A stretch of 64,000 nucleotides of DNA, taken from contig DATJSJ010000120.1 in assembly GCA_035504175.1 (NCBI GenBank), forward strand, positions 80,821-144,820, written 5' to 3'. Made by a program: the position numbers and the translations under genes. Below the pieces are notes generated by a model. The model saw only the letters and a program-made list of their open reading frames with translations. It made no database searches and was not told where the DNA came from. This DNA comes from DATJSJ01 sp035504175. GTDB lineage: Bacteria > Pseudomonadota > Alphaproteobacteria > Acetobacterales > Acetobacteraceae. Shown here piece after piece: positions 16,390 to 24,112 of the stretch (position 1 is the stretch's first letter; every line of letters starts with the position of its first letter).

Positions 16390-17141
16390 TACGCGATCAC
16401 CTTGGCTTCGGTGCGCAGCTTCGCCACCAGCTCGGCGACCGTGGCGACCTTCTGTCCCGCCTTGCGCTTGGCCGGCTCCACCACCTTCAGCACTTTCAGC
16501 CGCGGCGCCGGATCGACGCCGAGATCGGCCGGCTTCAGCGTCTCGATCGGTTTCTTGCGCGCCTTCATAATGTTGGGCAGCGAGGCGTAGCGCGGCTCGT
16601 TCAGCCGCAGATCCGTGGTGACGATCGCCGGCAGGGTGAGCGCCACCGTCTCCAGCCCGCCATCGACCTCGCGCGTCACCGTCGCCGTGTCGCCCTCGAT
16701 CACCACCTTGCTGGCGAAGGTGCCCTGCGGCCAGCCGAGCAGGGCGGCGAGCATCTGCCCGGTCGCGTTCATGTCGTCGTCGATCGCCTGCTTGCCGAGG
16801 ATCACCAGCCGCGGCTCCTCCCGCCGCACCAGGGCGGCGAGCAGCTTGGCGACGGCGAGCGGCTGCAGCTCGATATCGGTCTCGACCAGGATGCCACGAT
16901 CGGCGCCCATCGCGAGCGCGGTGCGGATCGTCTCGGCACACTGGGCGATGCCGAGCGACACGGCGATGATCTCGGTGGCGATGCCCTTCTCGCGCAGCCG
17001 GATCGCCTCTTCGACGGCGATCTCGTCGAACGGGTTCATCGACATCTTCACGCCGGCGGTCTCGACGCCGCTCTGATCGGCGCGGACCCGCACCTTGACG
17101 TTGTAGTCGACCACCCGCTTGACCGGGACGAGCAGCTTCAT
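16389..17141 (-). CDS. etfB: Electron transfer flavoprotein beta subunit
   Basis: This 250-residue beta subunit of ETF binds AMP and recognises partner dehydrogenases. It starts MKLLVPVKRVVDYNVKV, has the MNPFDEIAVEEAIRLRE block and the signature LVILGKQAIDDDMNATGQM. The family's C-terminal KARKKPIETL recognition-loop region is present (KARKKPIETLKPADLGV). GGAGTG precedes the ATG at 17141. It is the first gene of the etfB-etfA-hbd operon. The electron-accepting ETF-QO is not in the window. Confidence 0.95.
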   Translation of the reverse strand: MKLLVPVKRVVDYNVKVRVRADQSGVETAGVKMSMNPFDEIAVEEAIRLREKGIATEIIAVSLGIAQCAETIRTALAMGADRGILVETDIELQPLAVAKLLAALVRREEPRLVILGKQAIDDDMNATGQMLAALLGWPQGTFASKVVIEGDTATVTREVDGGLETVALTLPAIVTTDLRLNEPRYASLPNIMKARKKPIETLKPADLGVDPAPRLKVLKVVEPAKRKAGQKVATVAELVAKLRTEAKVIA

Positions 17142-17325
17142 CGGCACTCCATGCAGCAGCGAAGGGAACCGGGCGGCAGCGAATAGGTCGCGCCGGCGCG
17201 CCAGGCCGGCTTCCCCCCCGATTGGCGCCCGTTTTCGCGGCTGCAATAGACCACTCCGCAGGCGAAGTCACGCCGTTGCCATGATGGCGCGGCATCTGGC
17301 GCGGGCGCGGGCGCCCGCGCCGCGG

Positions 17326-17520
17326 TCAGTGCCCGATCAGGCCGAGCAGCAGCAGGAACAGGAGCAGCGCCACGCCCTGCAGGACGATGCGCCAGCGCAT
17401 CAGCGCATTGGAACGCCGCGGATCGCCGCCGCCGCGCACCAGTCCGAACATGCCGGCAAACAACACACCGAGCACGCCGGCCATGGACAGCACCAGCAGC
17501 ACGACCAGGATGACCTTCAT
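17326..17520 (-). CDS. HIG1-type twin-transmembrane protein (64 aa)
   Basis: The 64-residue product has two hydrophobic helices (about residues 3-27 and 43-62) joined by a short basic loop (RGGGDPRRSNALMRWR). The MRWRIVLQGVALLLF block matches the alphaproteobacterial HIG1/twin-transmembrane family, relatives of hypoxia-induced proteins that associate with cytochrome oxidase. The two-helix hairpin is seen directly; the respiratory role is family knowledge. It is transcribed away from the MscS gene, which starts 100 bases away. Confidence 0.75.
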   Translation of the reverse strand: MKVILVVLLVLSMAGVLGVLFAGMFGLVRGGGDPRRSNALMRWRIVLQGVALLLFLLLLGLIGH

Positions 17521-17620
17521 GGCCGGAAGATGGGGGCGCGAGACGGGTTTTGGACCGGCCCGCGCCAGGCCGGCGGCGGATTTCGTTCCGCCCCGGCGGA
17601 TTGACAGGGTTCGCCCCCGC

Positions 17621-20293
17621 ATGCTGCTCGGCGGGCCGATGGTCCGGCCCGTCCATCTGCTGCTGTCGTTGCTGTTCGCGCACCTGCTCGGGGTGCCAGG
17701 AGCCGCTTTGGCCCAGGACCTCCCGCGGGGAGGCGCCGCGGCGGCGACTGCGCCGGCACCGCAAGCGGCGGCCGCGCCCGCGCCGCCGCCACCGGTCCTC
17801 GGCCGCACGGAAGCCGAGCACCTGATCGGCGTGCTGCAGGATCCCGGGCAGCGGGCGGCGCTGCTCGCCACCCTGGAGGCCCTGGTCCAGGCGACCGCGC
17901 CGGGCGGAACGGCGGCCGCGCCGGACAGCGCCACCCGCCACGCGCCGGCGGCGCCACCGGTGCCGGCTGGCGGGACCGCCGGTGCGGCACCGGCAGCTTC
18001 GGCAACCCCGACCGCGGGCACGGCCGCGGCGGTTCCCGCCGTCGCCGGCGCCGCGCCACCGGCTGCCGCACCACCGGCCGCCGCGGCGGGAAAGCCTGCG
18101 GCGGGTGCGGCCTCGCCGGAGCAGGCGCCCGGCCCGCTCACCCCGGGCAGCCTGGGGGCACAGATCCAGGCCGACGTGTCGAAGTGGCTGGTTGGAATCT
18201 CGGCCCGCACCGCCGCGAGCGCGCAGACGCTGCTCGACCTGCCGCTCCTCGCGCGCTGGCTGCAGGAGGTCGCGACCGACCCCTCGATCCGGGCGCCGGT
18301 CCTCGAGTCGGCATGGAAGCTCGCCGCCGTTCTGGCGATCGCGCTCGGTGTCGAATGGGCGGTGTGGTGGCTCCTGGCCGGGCTGCGCCGGACGCTGGCA
18401 CGCGAGGGTCCGACCTCGACACCGCCTCCAGCGGGCGAAACGGCCGGGCCCGAAACGGCGGCACCCGAGGAGGCGGAGATCGAAGCGCCGGGTACGGCCG
18501 AACCCGGGACGACCGCCGCGCCGCCGGAGCGCCGCCGCCGCCTGACCAGCGCCTGGGCGGCGCTGCGCCGGCTGCCGCTCGCCGTGGCGCGGCTGCTGCT
18601 CGACCTGTTGCCGCTGGTCGCCTTCCTGGCCCTGGGCAACGCACTGCTCGCCACCCCGCTCGGGCAGCCGGGCACGACCCGGCTGGTGATCCTGGAGGCG
18701 CTGCAGGCCTATGCCATCCTCCGCACGGTGATGGCGGTGACCCGGGCGCTGATCGACCCCGAGCATCCCGGGCTGCGCCTGCTCCGGGTCTCCGACAGCG
18801 GCGCACGGTTCATCGAAAGCTGGATGCGCAGCGTCGTGACGCTGGCGGTGCTCGGCGTCACCTTCGCCGACATCGCCGGTCTGCTCGGCCTCTACGCCGA
18901 GGGCCAGATCGCCATCATCAAGCTGGTCGGCCTGGCCGTGCACATCATGCTGGCGGGCGCGATCCTGCGCGCCCGGGTGCGCGTCGCCGCGATCATCGCG
19001 CCCCCGGTCGGGGCCCGGGGTACCATCGCCGCGGTGCGCCGGCGGCTCGCCGGCAGCTGGCACTGGATCGCCATCATCTACAATTTCGCGATCTGGCTGG
19101 TCTACGCGGTGGAGTTGCGGAACGGCTTCGTGCGGCTGCTGCACGCCTTCCTGACCGTCGCCGCGGTGGCGGTGCTGGCGCGGCTTCTCGGCGTCGTGGT
19201 GATGGGGGCGCTCGATCGGGCGCTGCGGCCCGGTCGGGAGCAGGCGACGCGGCACCCCGTGCTGCAGGTGCGGGCCAATCGCTACTATCCGGTGCTGCGG
19301 GCGGTGGTCAGCCTCGCGATCGGGATCGGTGCCCTGATCGTGCTGCTCGAGTTCTGGGGTGTCGCCGTCCTGGTCTGGTTCAACCCGGGCGGGCTCGGCC
19401 GGCGCATGGCCACGGCGCTGCTGACCATCGGCGTGACCACGGGGATTGCGCTGATCGTCTGGGAGAGCGCCAATTCCAGCCTGGAGATCTCGATCGCCCG
19501 GCTATCGAGCGAGGGGCACGTGGCGCGGGCGGTGCGGCTGCGCACATTGCAGCCGATCCTGCGCACCGGCCTGCTCATCACCGTGCTGGTGATCGTGGGT
19601 CTCACGGCGCTCACCGAGATCGGCGTCAATATCGGGCCGCTGCTCGCCGGCGCCGGCATCGTCGGCGTGGCAATCGGCTTCGGCTCGCAGAAGCTCGTGC
19701 AGGACCTGATCACCGGCCTGTTCCTGCTGCTGGAAAATGCGATGCAGGTCGGCGACTGGGTGACCGTCTCCGGCCTCTCCGGCTCGGTCGAGCATCTCTC
19801 GATCCGCACCATCCGGCTGCGCGCCGGCGACGGCTCGGTGCACATCATCCCGTTCAGCGCCGTCACCAGCGTGACCAACACCAATCGCGGCATCGGCAAT
19901 GCCTCGGTCAGCGTCAGCGTCGCGGCGCGCGAGGACACCGACCGCGTCGCCGCGGTGCTGTCCGAGATCGTCGCCGGGATGCGCCAGGATCCTGAGTTCC
20001 GCGACCGGATGCTGAGCGACCTGCAGCTCTGGGGCGTCGACAAGGTCGACGGCTACATGGCGACGATCCTGGGCCAGATCGTCTGCACCGATACCGGCCG
20101 CTGGCCGGTGCAGCGGGAGTTCAACCGGCGGATGAAGCGGCGCCTGCAAGAGCTGGGCGTTGCGCTCGCGGCCGGCTCCGAGCCGGTCGTGGTGCAGGAG
20201 TTCACCGTGCTGCCGCCTGAGCGCGGGCAGCCGCGCGACGGCGATGCGCCGCCCGCGCTGCCCGGTCCCGCCGCGCCCCAGGCCGGTCTCTGA
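17621..20293 (+). CDS. Large MscS-family mechanosensitive channel
   Basis: The 890-residue product has a signal peptide ending at ALAQ, then about 170 Ala/Pro-rich residues with low-complexity stretches, a periplasmic domain, and many membrane helices. The conserved MscS pore and beta domain are near the C-terminus: GAGIVGVAIGFGSQKLVQD, LITGLFLLLENAMQVGDWV and the following loop. This is the pore-lining TM3 plus the first cytoplasmic strands. The channel vents solutes on hypo-osmotic shock. The length and extra helices place it with the MscK/YbdG-like large members. The start is uncertain between 17621 and an ATG at 17639. Confidence 0.88.
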   Translation: MLLGGPMVRPVHLLLSLLFAHLLGVPGAALAQDLPRGGAAAATAPAPQAAAAPAPPPPVLGRTEAEHLIGVLQDPGQRAALLATLEALVQATAPGGTAAAPDSATRHAPAAPPVPAGGTAGAAPAASATPTAGTAAAVPAVAGAAPPAAAPPAAAAGKPAAGAASPEQAPGPLTPGSLGAQIQADVSKWLVGISARTAASAQTLLDLPLLARWLQEVATDPSIRAPVLESAWKLAAVLAIALGVEWAVWWLLAGLRRTLAREGPTSTPPPAGETAGPETAAPEEAEIEAPGTAEPGTTAAPPERRRRLTSAWAALRRLPLAVARLLLDLLPLVAFLALGNALLATPLGQPGTTRLVILEALQAYAILRTVMAVTRALIDPEHPGLRLLRVSDSGARFIESWMRSVVTLAVLGVTFADIAGLLGLYAEGQIAIIKLVGLAVHIMLAGAILRARVRVAAIIAPPVGARGTIAAVRRRLAGSWHWIAIIYNFAIWLVYAVELRNGFVRLLHAFLTVAAVAVLARLLGVVVMGALDRALRPGREQATRHPVLQVRANRYYPVLRAVVSLAIGIGALIVLLEFWGVAVLVWFNPGGLGRRMATALLTIGVTTGIALIVWESANSSLEISIARLSSEGHVARAVRLRTLQPILRTGLLITVLVIVGLTALTEIGVNIGPLLAGAGIVGVAIGFGSQKLVQDLITGLFLLLENAMQVGDWVTVSGLSGSVEHLSIRTIRLRAGDGSVHIIPFSAVTSVTNTNRGIGNASVSVSVAAREDTDRVAAVLSEIVAGMRQDPEFRDRMLSDLQLWGVDKVDGYMATILGQIVCTDTGRWPVQREFNRRMKRRLQELGVALAAGSEPVVVQEFTVLPPERGQPRDGDAPPALPGPAAPQAGL

Positions 20294-20300
20294 CCCAGCG

Positions 20301-20330
20301 CCGCAGGCGCGGTCAGCGGGTCGCCTGCGG
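20301..20330. terminator. Hairpin between convergent genes, probable bidirectional terminator
   Basis: CCGCAGGCG (20301-20309) pairs with CGCCTGCGG (20322-20330) across a 12-nt loop, eight bases after the MscS stop codon. It overlaps the 3' end of the convergent small gene at 20313-20594. There is no T-run. Confidence 0.5.
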
Positions 20331-20594
20331 CCCCTGCAGCATCAGGATGGCGCGGCGCAGCCGCTTGAGACCGGCCGGGACGTGGCCTTCGGCGCAGAGG
20401 AACTGGCCCTCGGCGGAGAGCGAGGCGACTCCCGGTGGCGGATGCGCACTCTCGCGGGCGATCTCATGCACCAGCTCATCGCAATAGGATGCGGTGTCGG
20501 TGGTGACCGCCAGCGGTCGGTCCGCGGCACCGTCGCCGGCGAGGATCGCTGGGGTCGGCCCGAAGGTCAGGAGCAACCAGACAAAACCGATCAT
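20313..20594 (-). CDS. Small exported protein of unknown function (93 aa)
   Basis: The product has an N-terminal signal-like helix (MIGFVWLLLTFGPTPAILAG) followed by about 70 residues with two cysteines (SYCDEL, FLCAEG). Its C-terminal half (CAEGHVPAGLKRLRRAILML) is basic and helical. The pattern suggests a small periplasmic protein with one disulfide. The ATG at 20594 has GGGAGC 11 bases upstream and is preferred to an upstream TTG. It lies 57 bases downstream of the sensor kinase gene on the same strand and may be cotranscribed with the stress operon. No family is recognised. Confidence 0.55.
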   Translation of the reverse strand: MIGFVWLLLTFGPTPAILAGDGAADRPLAVTTDTASYCDELVHEIARESAHPPPGVASLSAEGQFLCAEGHVPAGLKRLRRAILMLQGPQATR

Positions 20595-20651
20595 TGCGGA
20601 ATGCTGCTCCCTTTCGCCCAACGGCGGCCTGTGCGCAAGGTGAACAAGAGG

Positions 20652-22067
20652 TCAGGCGGCCGGCTCGGCCGCGGCCTGCGGGGCCCTGGCGGAGGGCGGC
20701 TGCGCCGCCAGTGTGAAGGTTGCGGACAGGCCCGGATTCCGGTCGGCAAGGCGCAACTCCCCGCCATGCAACGTCGCCACCGCCTGCACCAGGGCAAGAC
20801 CGAGGCCGGCGCCGGGGGTGTGCCGGGCCTGCTCGCCACGGAAGAAGCGCTCGGTGGCGCGCGCCCGGTCGGCCGCCGGGATGCCGGGTCCCTCGTCGCA
20901 GACCGTGATCCGCACGAAGGGCGGTTCCGCCGCCGCCTCCAGCGTTGCGGTCGTGCCCGGCGGCGAGAACTTGACCGCGTTGTCGAGCAGGTTCGCGGCG
21001 GCCTGCTGGATCAGCTCGCGGTCACCATAGGCGCGCAGGTGCTCGGGCATCGTCAGGCAGAGCCGCAGGCCCTTCTCCTCCGCCACCGCGCCGTAGAGTT
21101 CCGCGAGGTCCGACAGCGGCGGACCGAGATCGATGTCGGAGAAGGCGGAGCGGCGAGCGCCCGCCTCGATCTCAGCGATGCGCAGCAGCGCCTGGAACAC
21201 CGCGACGACGCCGTCGAGATCGGCGATCGCGCGCTCCACGCCGGCGCGCAGCTCCTCCTCGCGCGTCGCGTTGGCGCCGACATCCTCGAGGCGCGCGCGG
21301 GCGCGGGTGATCGGCGTGCGCAGATCGTGCGCGATGGCGTTGGAGACCTGCCGCACCCCGTCCATCAGCCGGGCGATGCGGTCGAGCATGTCGTTGATCG
21401 TCTCGGCCAGGCGATCGAACTCGTCGCCGCGGCCGGTCACCCGCACCCGGCGGGTGAGGTCGCCGGCGGAAATCGCCGCCGCGGTCGCCGAGACATTGGC
21501 GATCATGCGGTGAAACAGCGAGCGCACCAGCAGCGATCCGAGCACGCCCAGAGCCACCACGATCAGCAGGGCCCAGAACAGCGCGTCGGTCAGCAGGCTG
21601 CGCAGCTGCGCGCGCGAGCGCACGTCCCGCCCGACCAGGAGACGGAATCCGTCCGGCAGGTCGTACACGTGTACTCGGGCGAGCGAATGCACGCCGGCGC
21701 GTTGCACGGGCAGTTCATACCACATGCTGTCGCTCTGCACCTGCGGTGGCCAGGTCTGCAGGTTGCCGGTGACAATGTTGCCGAGCGGATCGGCCAGCAG
21801 ATAGATCGCGTCATCGTCGAAATTGGTGAACAGGCGCTCGTGGATGCGGGCCATCAGCCCGGGCAGTCCGTCCGTGCTCCACTGCTCGAGCAGCCCCTGC
21901 GCATCGGCGCGGATGGCGACGTCGACCTGGCGGTCGAGCAGCCCGGCGGTCGCCCACCAGATGAACGCGATCAGCACCAGGGCGCTGGCTCCGAACACCA
22001 GCGCATAGAGGGCGGCCAGCCGCACGCTGGCGGAGCGGAAGACATGCAGCTCGCGGATCGACGCCAT
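20652..22067 (-). CDS. Two-component sensor histidine kinase
   Basis: This 471-residue membrane kinase has two transmembrane helices (about 16-38 and 161-182) around a periplasmic sensor domain. A HAMP domain follows (ISAGDLTRRVRV), then the phosphoacceptor block NAIAHDLRTPITRAR with His247. The ATP-binding lid region shows LLDNAVKFSPPG (N box) and DEGPGIP (G1). It pairs with the OmpR-type regulator at 22132-22809, 64 bases upstream, and with the HtrA-type protease before that. The set is therefore a likely envelope-stress sensing module. The signal is not evident from sequence. Confidence 0.92.
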   Translation of the reverse strand: MASIRELHVFRSASVRLAALYALVFGASALVLIAFIWWATAGLLDRQVDVAIRADAQGLLEQWSTDGLPGLMARIHERLFTNFDDDAIYLLADPLGNIVTGNLQTWPPQVQSDSMWYELPVQRAGVHSLARVHVYDLPDGFRLLVGRDVRSRAQLRSLLTDALFWALLIVVALGVLGSLLVRSLFHRMIANVSATAAAISAGDLTRRVRVTGRGDEFDRLAETINDMLDRIARLMDGVRQVSNAIAHDLRTPITRARARLEDVGANATREEELRAGVERAIADLDGVVAVFQALLRIAEIEAGARRSAFSDIDLGPPLSDLAELYGAVAEEKGLRLCLTMPEHLRAYGDRELIQQAAANLLDNAVKFSPPGTTATLEAAAEPPFVRITVCDEGPGIPAADRARATERFFRGEQARHTPGAGLGLALVQAVATLHGGELRLADRNPGLSATFTLAAQPPSARAPQAAAEPAA

Positions 22068-22131
22068 TGCCCGTCACCGCGCCGGCGCGGTCATGCCGCC
22101 GGCGGAACCCCGGCCGGCCGCCGCACCGCCG

Positions 22132-22809
22132 TCACTCCGCGCGCAGCATGTAGCCGGCATTGCGGATGGTATGGATCAGCGGCGTCGGGAAGGGCTTGTC
22201 GACCTTCTGCCGCAGCCGCGAGACATGCACGTCGATGACGTTGGTCTGGGGATCGAAGTGATAGTCCCAGACGCCCTCCAGCAGCATGGTGCGCGTGACC
22301 ACCTGGCCGGCATGGCGCATCAGGTATTCCAGCAGGCGGAACTCCCGCGGCTGCAGGTCGATCTTCTGCGCCGCGCGCCGCACGCTGCGGGACAGCAGGT
22401 CCATCTCGAGATCGCCGACTGCGAGCCTGGTCTGCGGCCCCTCGCCCTTGCGGCGCCGGGCGAGCGCCTCGACCCGCGCCAGCAGCTCGGCAAAGGCGAA
22501 GGGCTTGGTCAGGTAGTCGTCGCCGCCGGCCTTCAGCCCGCGCACGCGCTCGTCGACCTGGGCCAGCGCCGAGAGGAACAGCACGGGCGTGGTGTTCTCC
22601 TGCGCCCGCAGCGTCTCCAGCAGGCGCAGCCCGTCGATGCCGCCCGGCAGCATGCGGTCGAGGATGATCGCGTCGAAACTCTCCGACGCCGCCAGGAACA
22701 GGCCGTCACGGCCGTTATCGGCGTGCTCCACCACATGGCCGGCCTCGCGCAGCCCCTTGACCACGAAGCTTGCGACGTCGCGATCGTCCTCGACAACCAG
22801 AATGCGCAT
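22132..22809 (-). CDS. OmpR/PhoB-family response regulator
   Basis: The 225-residue regulator has a receiver domain with phospho-acceptor Asp51 (AIILDRMLPGG), acidic pair EDD at 8-10 and Lys102 (LTKPFAF). A winged-helix DNA-binding domain follows, with LQPREFRLLEYLMRHAGQ and the recognition-helix region NVIDVHVSRLRQKV. The frame is open upstream, but the ATG at 22809 starts exactly at MRILVVEDD. It lies between the HtrA-type protease gene and the sensor kinase gene on the same strand. Possible target sites for it are noted at 24016-24030. Confidence 0.94.
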   Translation of the reverse strand: MRILVVEDDRDVASFVVKGLREAGHVVEHADNGRDGLFLAASESFDAIILDRMLPGGIDGLRLLETLRAQENTTPVLFLSALAQVDERVRGLKAGGDDYLTKPFAFAELLARVEALARRRKGEGPQTRLAVGDLEMDLLSRSVRRAAQKIDLQPREFRLLEYLMRHAGQVVTRTMLLEGVWDYHFDPQTNVIDVHVSRLRQKVDKPFPTPLIHTIRNAGYMLRAE

Positions 22810-22865
22810 GCCGGTCCCCTGCCGCCCTCCCGCTCCTGGAGGCCCGATCTCTCTCAACGCCGATA

Positions 22866-23963
22866 TCAGCCGGTGGTCTCCGCCGGGCGCTTGCCGACCA
22901 CCACGTGGATCTCCAGCGTCCGGTGCTCCCGCCGCACGGTCAGCGTCACCGTGGTGCCCGGCGGCGCCGCGGCGACCGCGCGGATCAGGCCGCGGGCGCT
23001 GTCGACATGCGTCGCATTGACCGCCGTCACCACGTCGCCGCTGTGCAGCCCCGAATGCGCCGCCGGACCGTTGCGGTCGACGCTGGCGATCGCAACCCCG
23101 CCGCCACTCACCGGTTCGTCGCGCACGGAGACGCCGAGCCAGCCGCGATCGATATGCCCATGCGCGCGGAGCTCGTCCACGATGTGCTCGGCGAGCACGC
23201 TCGGAATGGCGAAGCCGATGCCGACCGAGCCGCCGGTCGGCGAGACGATCGCCGTGTTCACCGCGATCACCTGGCCTTCCAGGTTGAAGGTCGGGCCGCC
23301 CGAATTGCCGGGATTGATCGGTGCGTCGACCTGCAGGAAGTCGTCGAACGGTCCTTCGCCGATATCGCGGCCGCGGGCCGAGACGATGCCGGCGGTGACC
23401 GAGCTGCCGAGGCCGAACGGATTGCCCGCGGCCAGCACCCAGTCGCCCACCTCGACCTTGTTGCTGTCGCCCCAGGACACGTAGGGCAGCGGGTTCGTGG
23501 CATTGACCTTGATCACCGCGATATCGGTGAGCGGGTCGGCGCCGATCAGCTTCGCCGGCAGCTCGGTGCCATTCGAGAGCGAGACGACGATCTTGTTGGC
23601 GTGTCCGACCACGTGGTTGTTGGTCACGATGATGCCGGACGGGTCGATGATGAAGCCGGAGCCGGCGCCCATCACCTGCTCCCGCCGGTTGCGCAGCCGT
23701 TCGCGGAACTGCCGCTCGAACGGCGTGCCGCGCAGCTCGGGCGGGATCTGCGCCACCGCCTCGCCGGTCGAAATGTCCTCGGTGACCGCGATGTTGACCA
23801 CCGCCGGGACGACTTTCTTGACCAGCGGCGCGAAGCTCATCGGCGCCACCACCCCGGACAGCACCGGCTCCTGCGCGCGGGCGGAGACGGGGGTACAGCC
23901 CGGCATGGCGAGCATCCCGAGGAGGGCCCAGGCCAGCAGCGGGGCGCGGGATGGGCGACTCAT
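22866..23963 (-). CDS. HtrA/Deg-type serine protease, probable lipoprotein
   Basis: The 365-residue protein has a signal peptide ending in a lipobox-like LAMPGC (Cys23), so it may be membrane-anchored rather than free in the periplasm. The trypsin-like domain carries the triad His117 (NNHVV), Asp147 (LTDIAV) and Ser221 (NPGNSGG). A single PDZ domain follows (GWLGVSVRDEPV to VVTAVNATHVD). One PDZ domain makes it DegS/DegQ-like in layout. It heads an operon with a response regulator and kinase, a common arrangement for envelope quality control under its own feedback. Confidence 0.92.
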   Translation of the reverse strand: MSRPSRAPLLAWALLGMLAMPGCTPVSARAQEPVLSGVVAPMSFAPLVKKVVPAVVNIAVTEDISTGEAVAQIPPELRGTPFERQFRERLRNRREQVMGAGSGFIIDPSGIIVTNNHVVGHANKIVVSLSNGTELPAKLIGADPLTDIAVIKVNATNPLPYVSWGDSNKVEVGDWVLAAGNPFGLGSSVTAGIVSARGRDIGEGPFDDFLQVDAPINPGNSGGPTFNLEGQVIAVNTAIVSPTGGSVGIGFAIPSVLAEHIVDELRAHGHIDRGWLGVSVRDEPVSGGGVAIASVDRNGPAAHSGLHSGDVVTAVNATHVDSARGLIRAVAAAPPGTTVTLTVRREHRTLEIHVVVGKRPAETTG

Positions 23964-24015
23964 GGTGTGTCTCCGTCAGGATGGTCCATGCCCGGCCGGC
24001 CTGCCGACGCGGGCG

Positions 24016-24030
24016 TTACGGCGATCTTAC
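24016..24030 (-). promoter_or_regulatory. Candidate response-regulator box upstream of the htrA operon
   Basis: TTAC occurs at 24016-24019 and 24027-24030. On the minus strand this reads GTAAGATCGCCGTAAC, two half-sites with an 11-base period. Tandem half-sites one helical turn apart are the usual target of OmpR-family regulators. It lies about 55 bases upstream of the protease start codon, so self-regulation by the regulator at 22132-22809 is plausible. Confidence 0.4.
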
Positions 24031-24112
24031 GGGGCGGGAGTCGCGGAGGTAAGCGGCGCGCGCGCAATGACCGGCGGGATTCTCGCACCGGGGGTGCCGA
24101 CCGGGGAGGGGC

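Noticed and set aside
17138..19255. Antisense open frame of 705 codons opposite the MscS gene
   Set aside because: The MscS protein on the plus strand has recognised domains; the antisense product has none.
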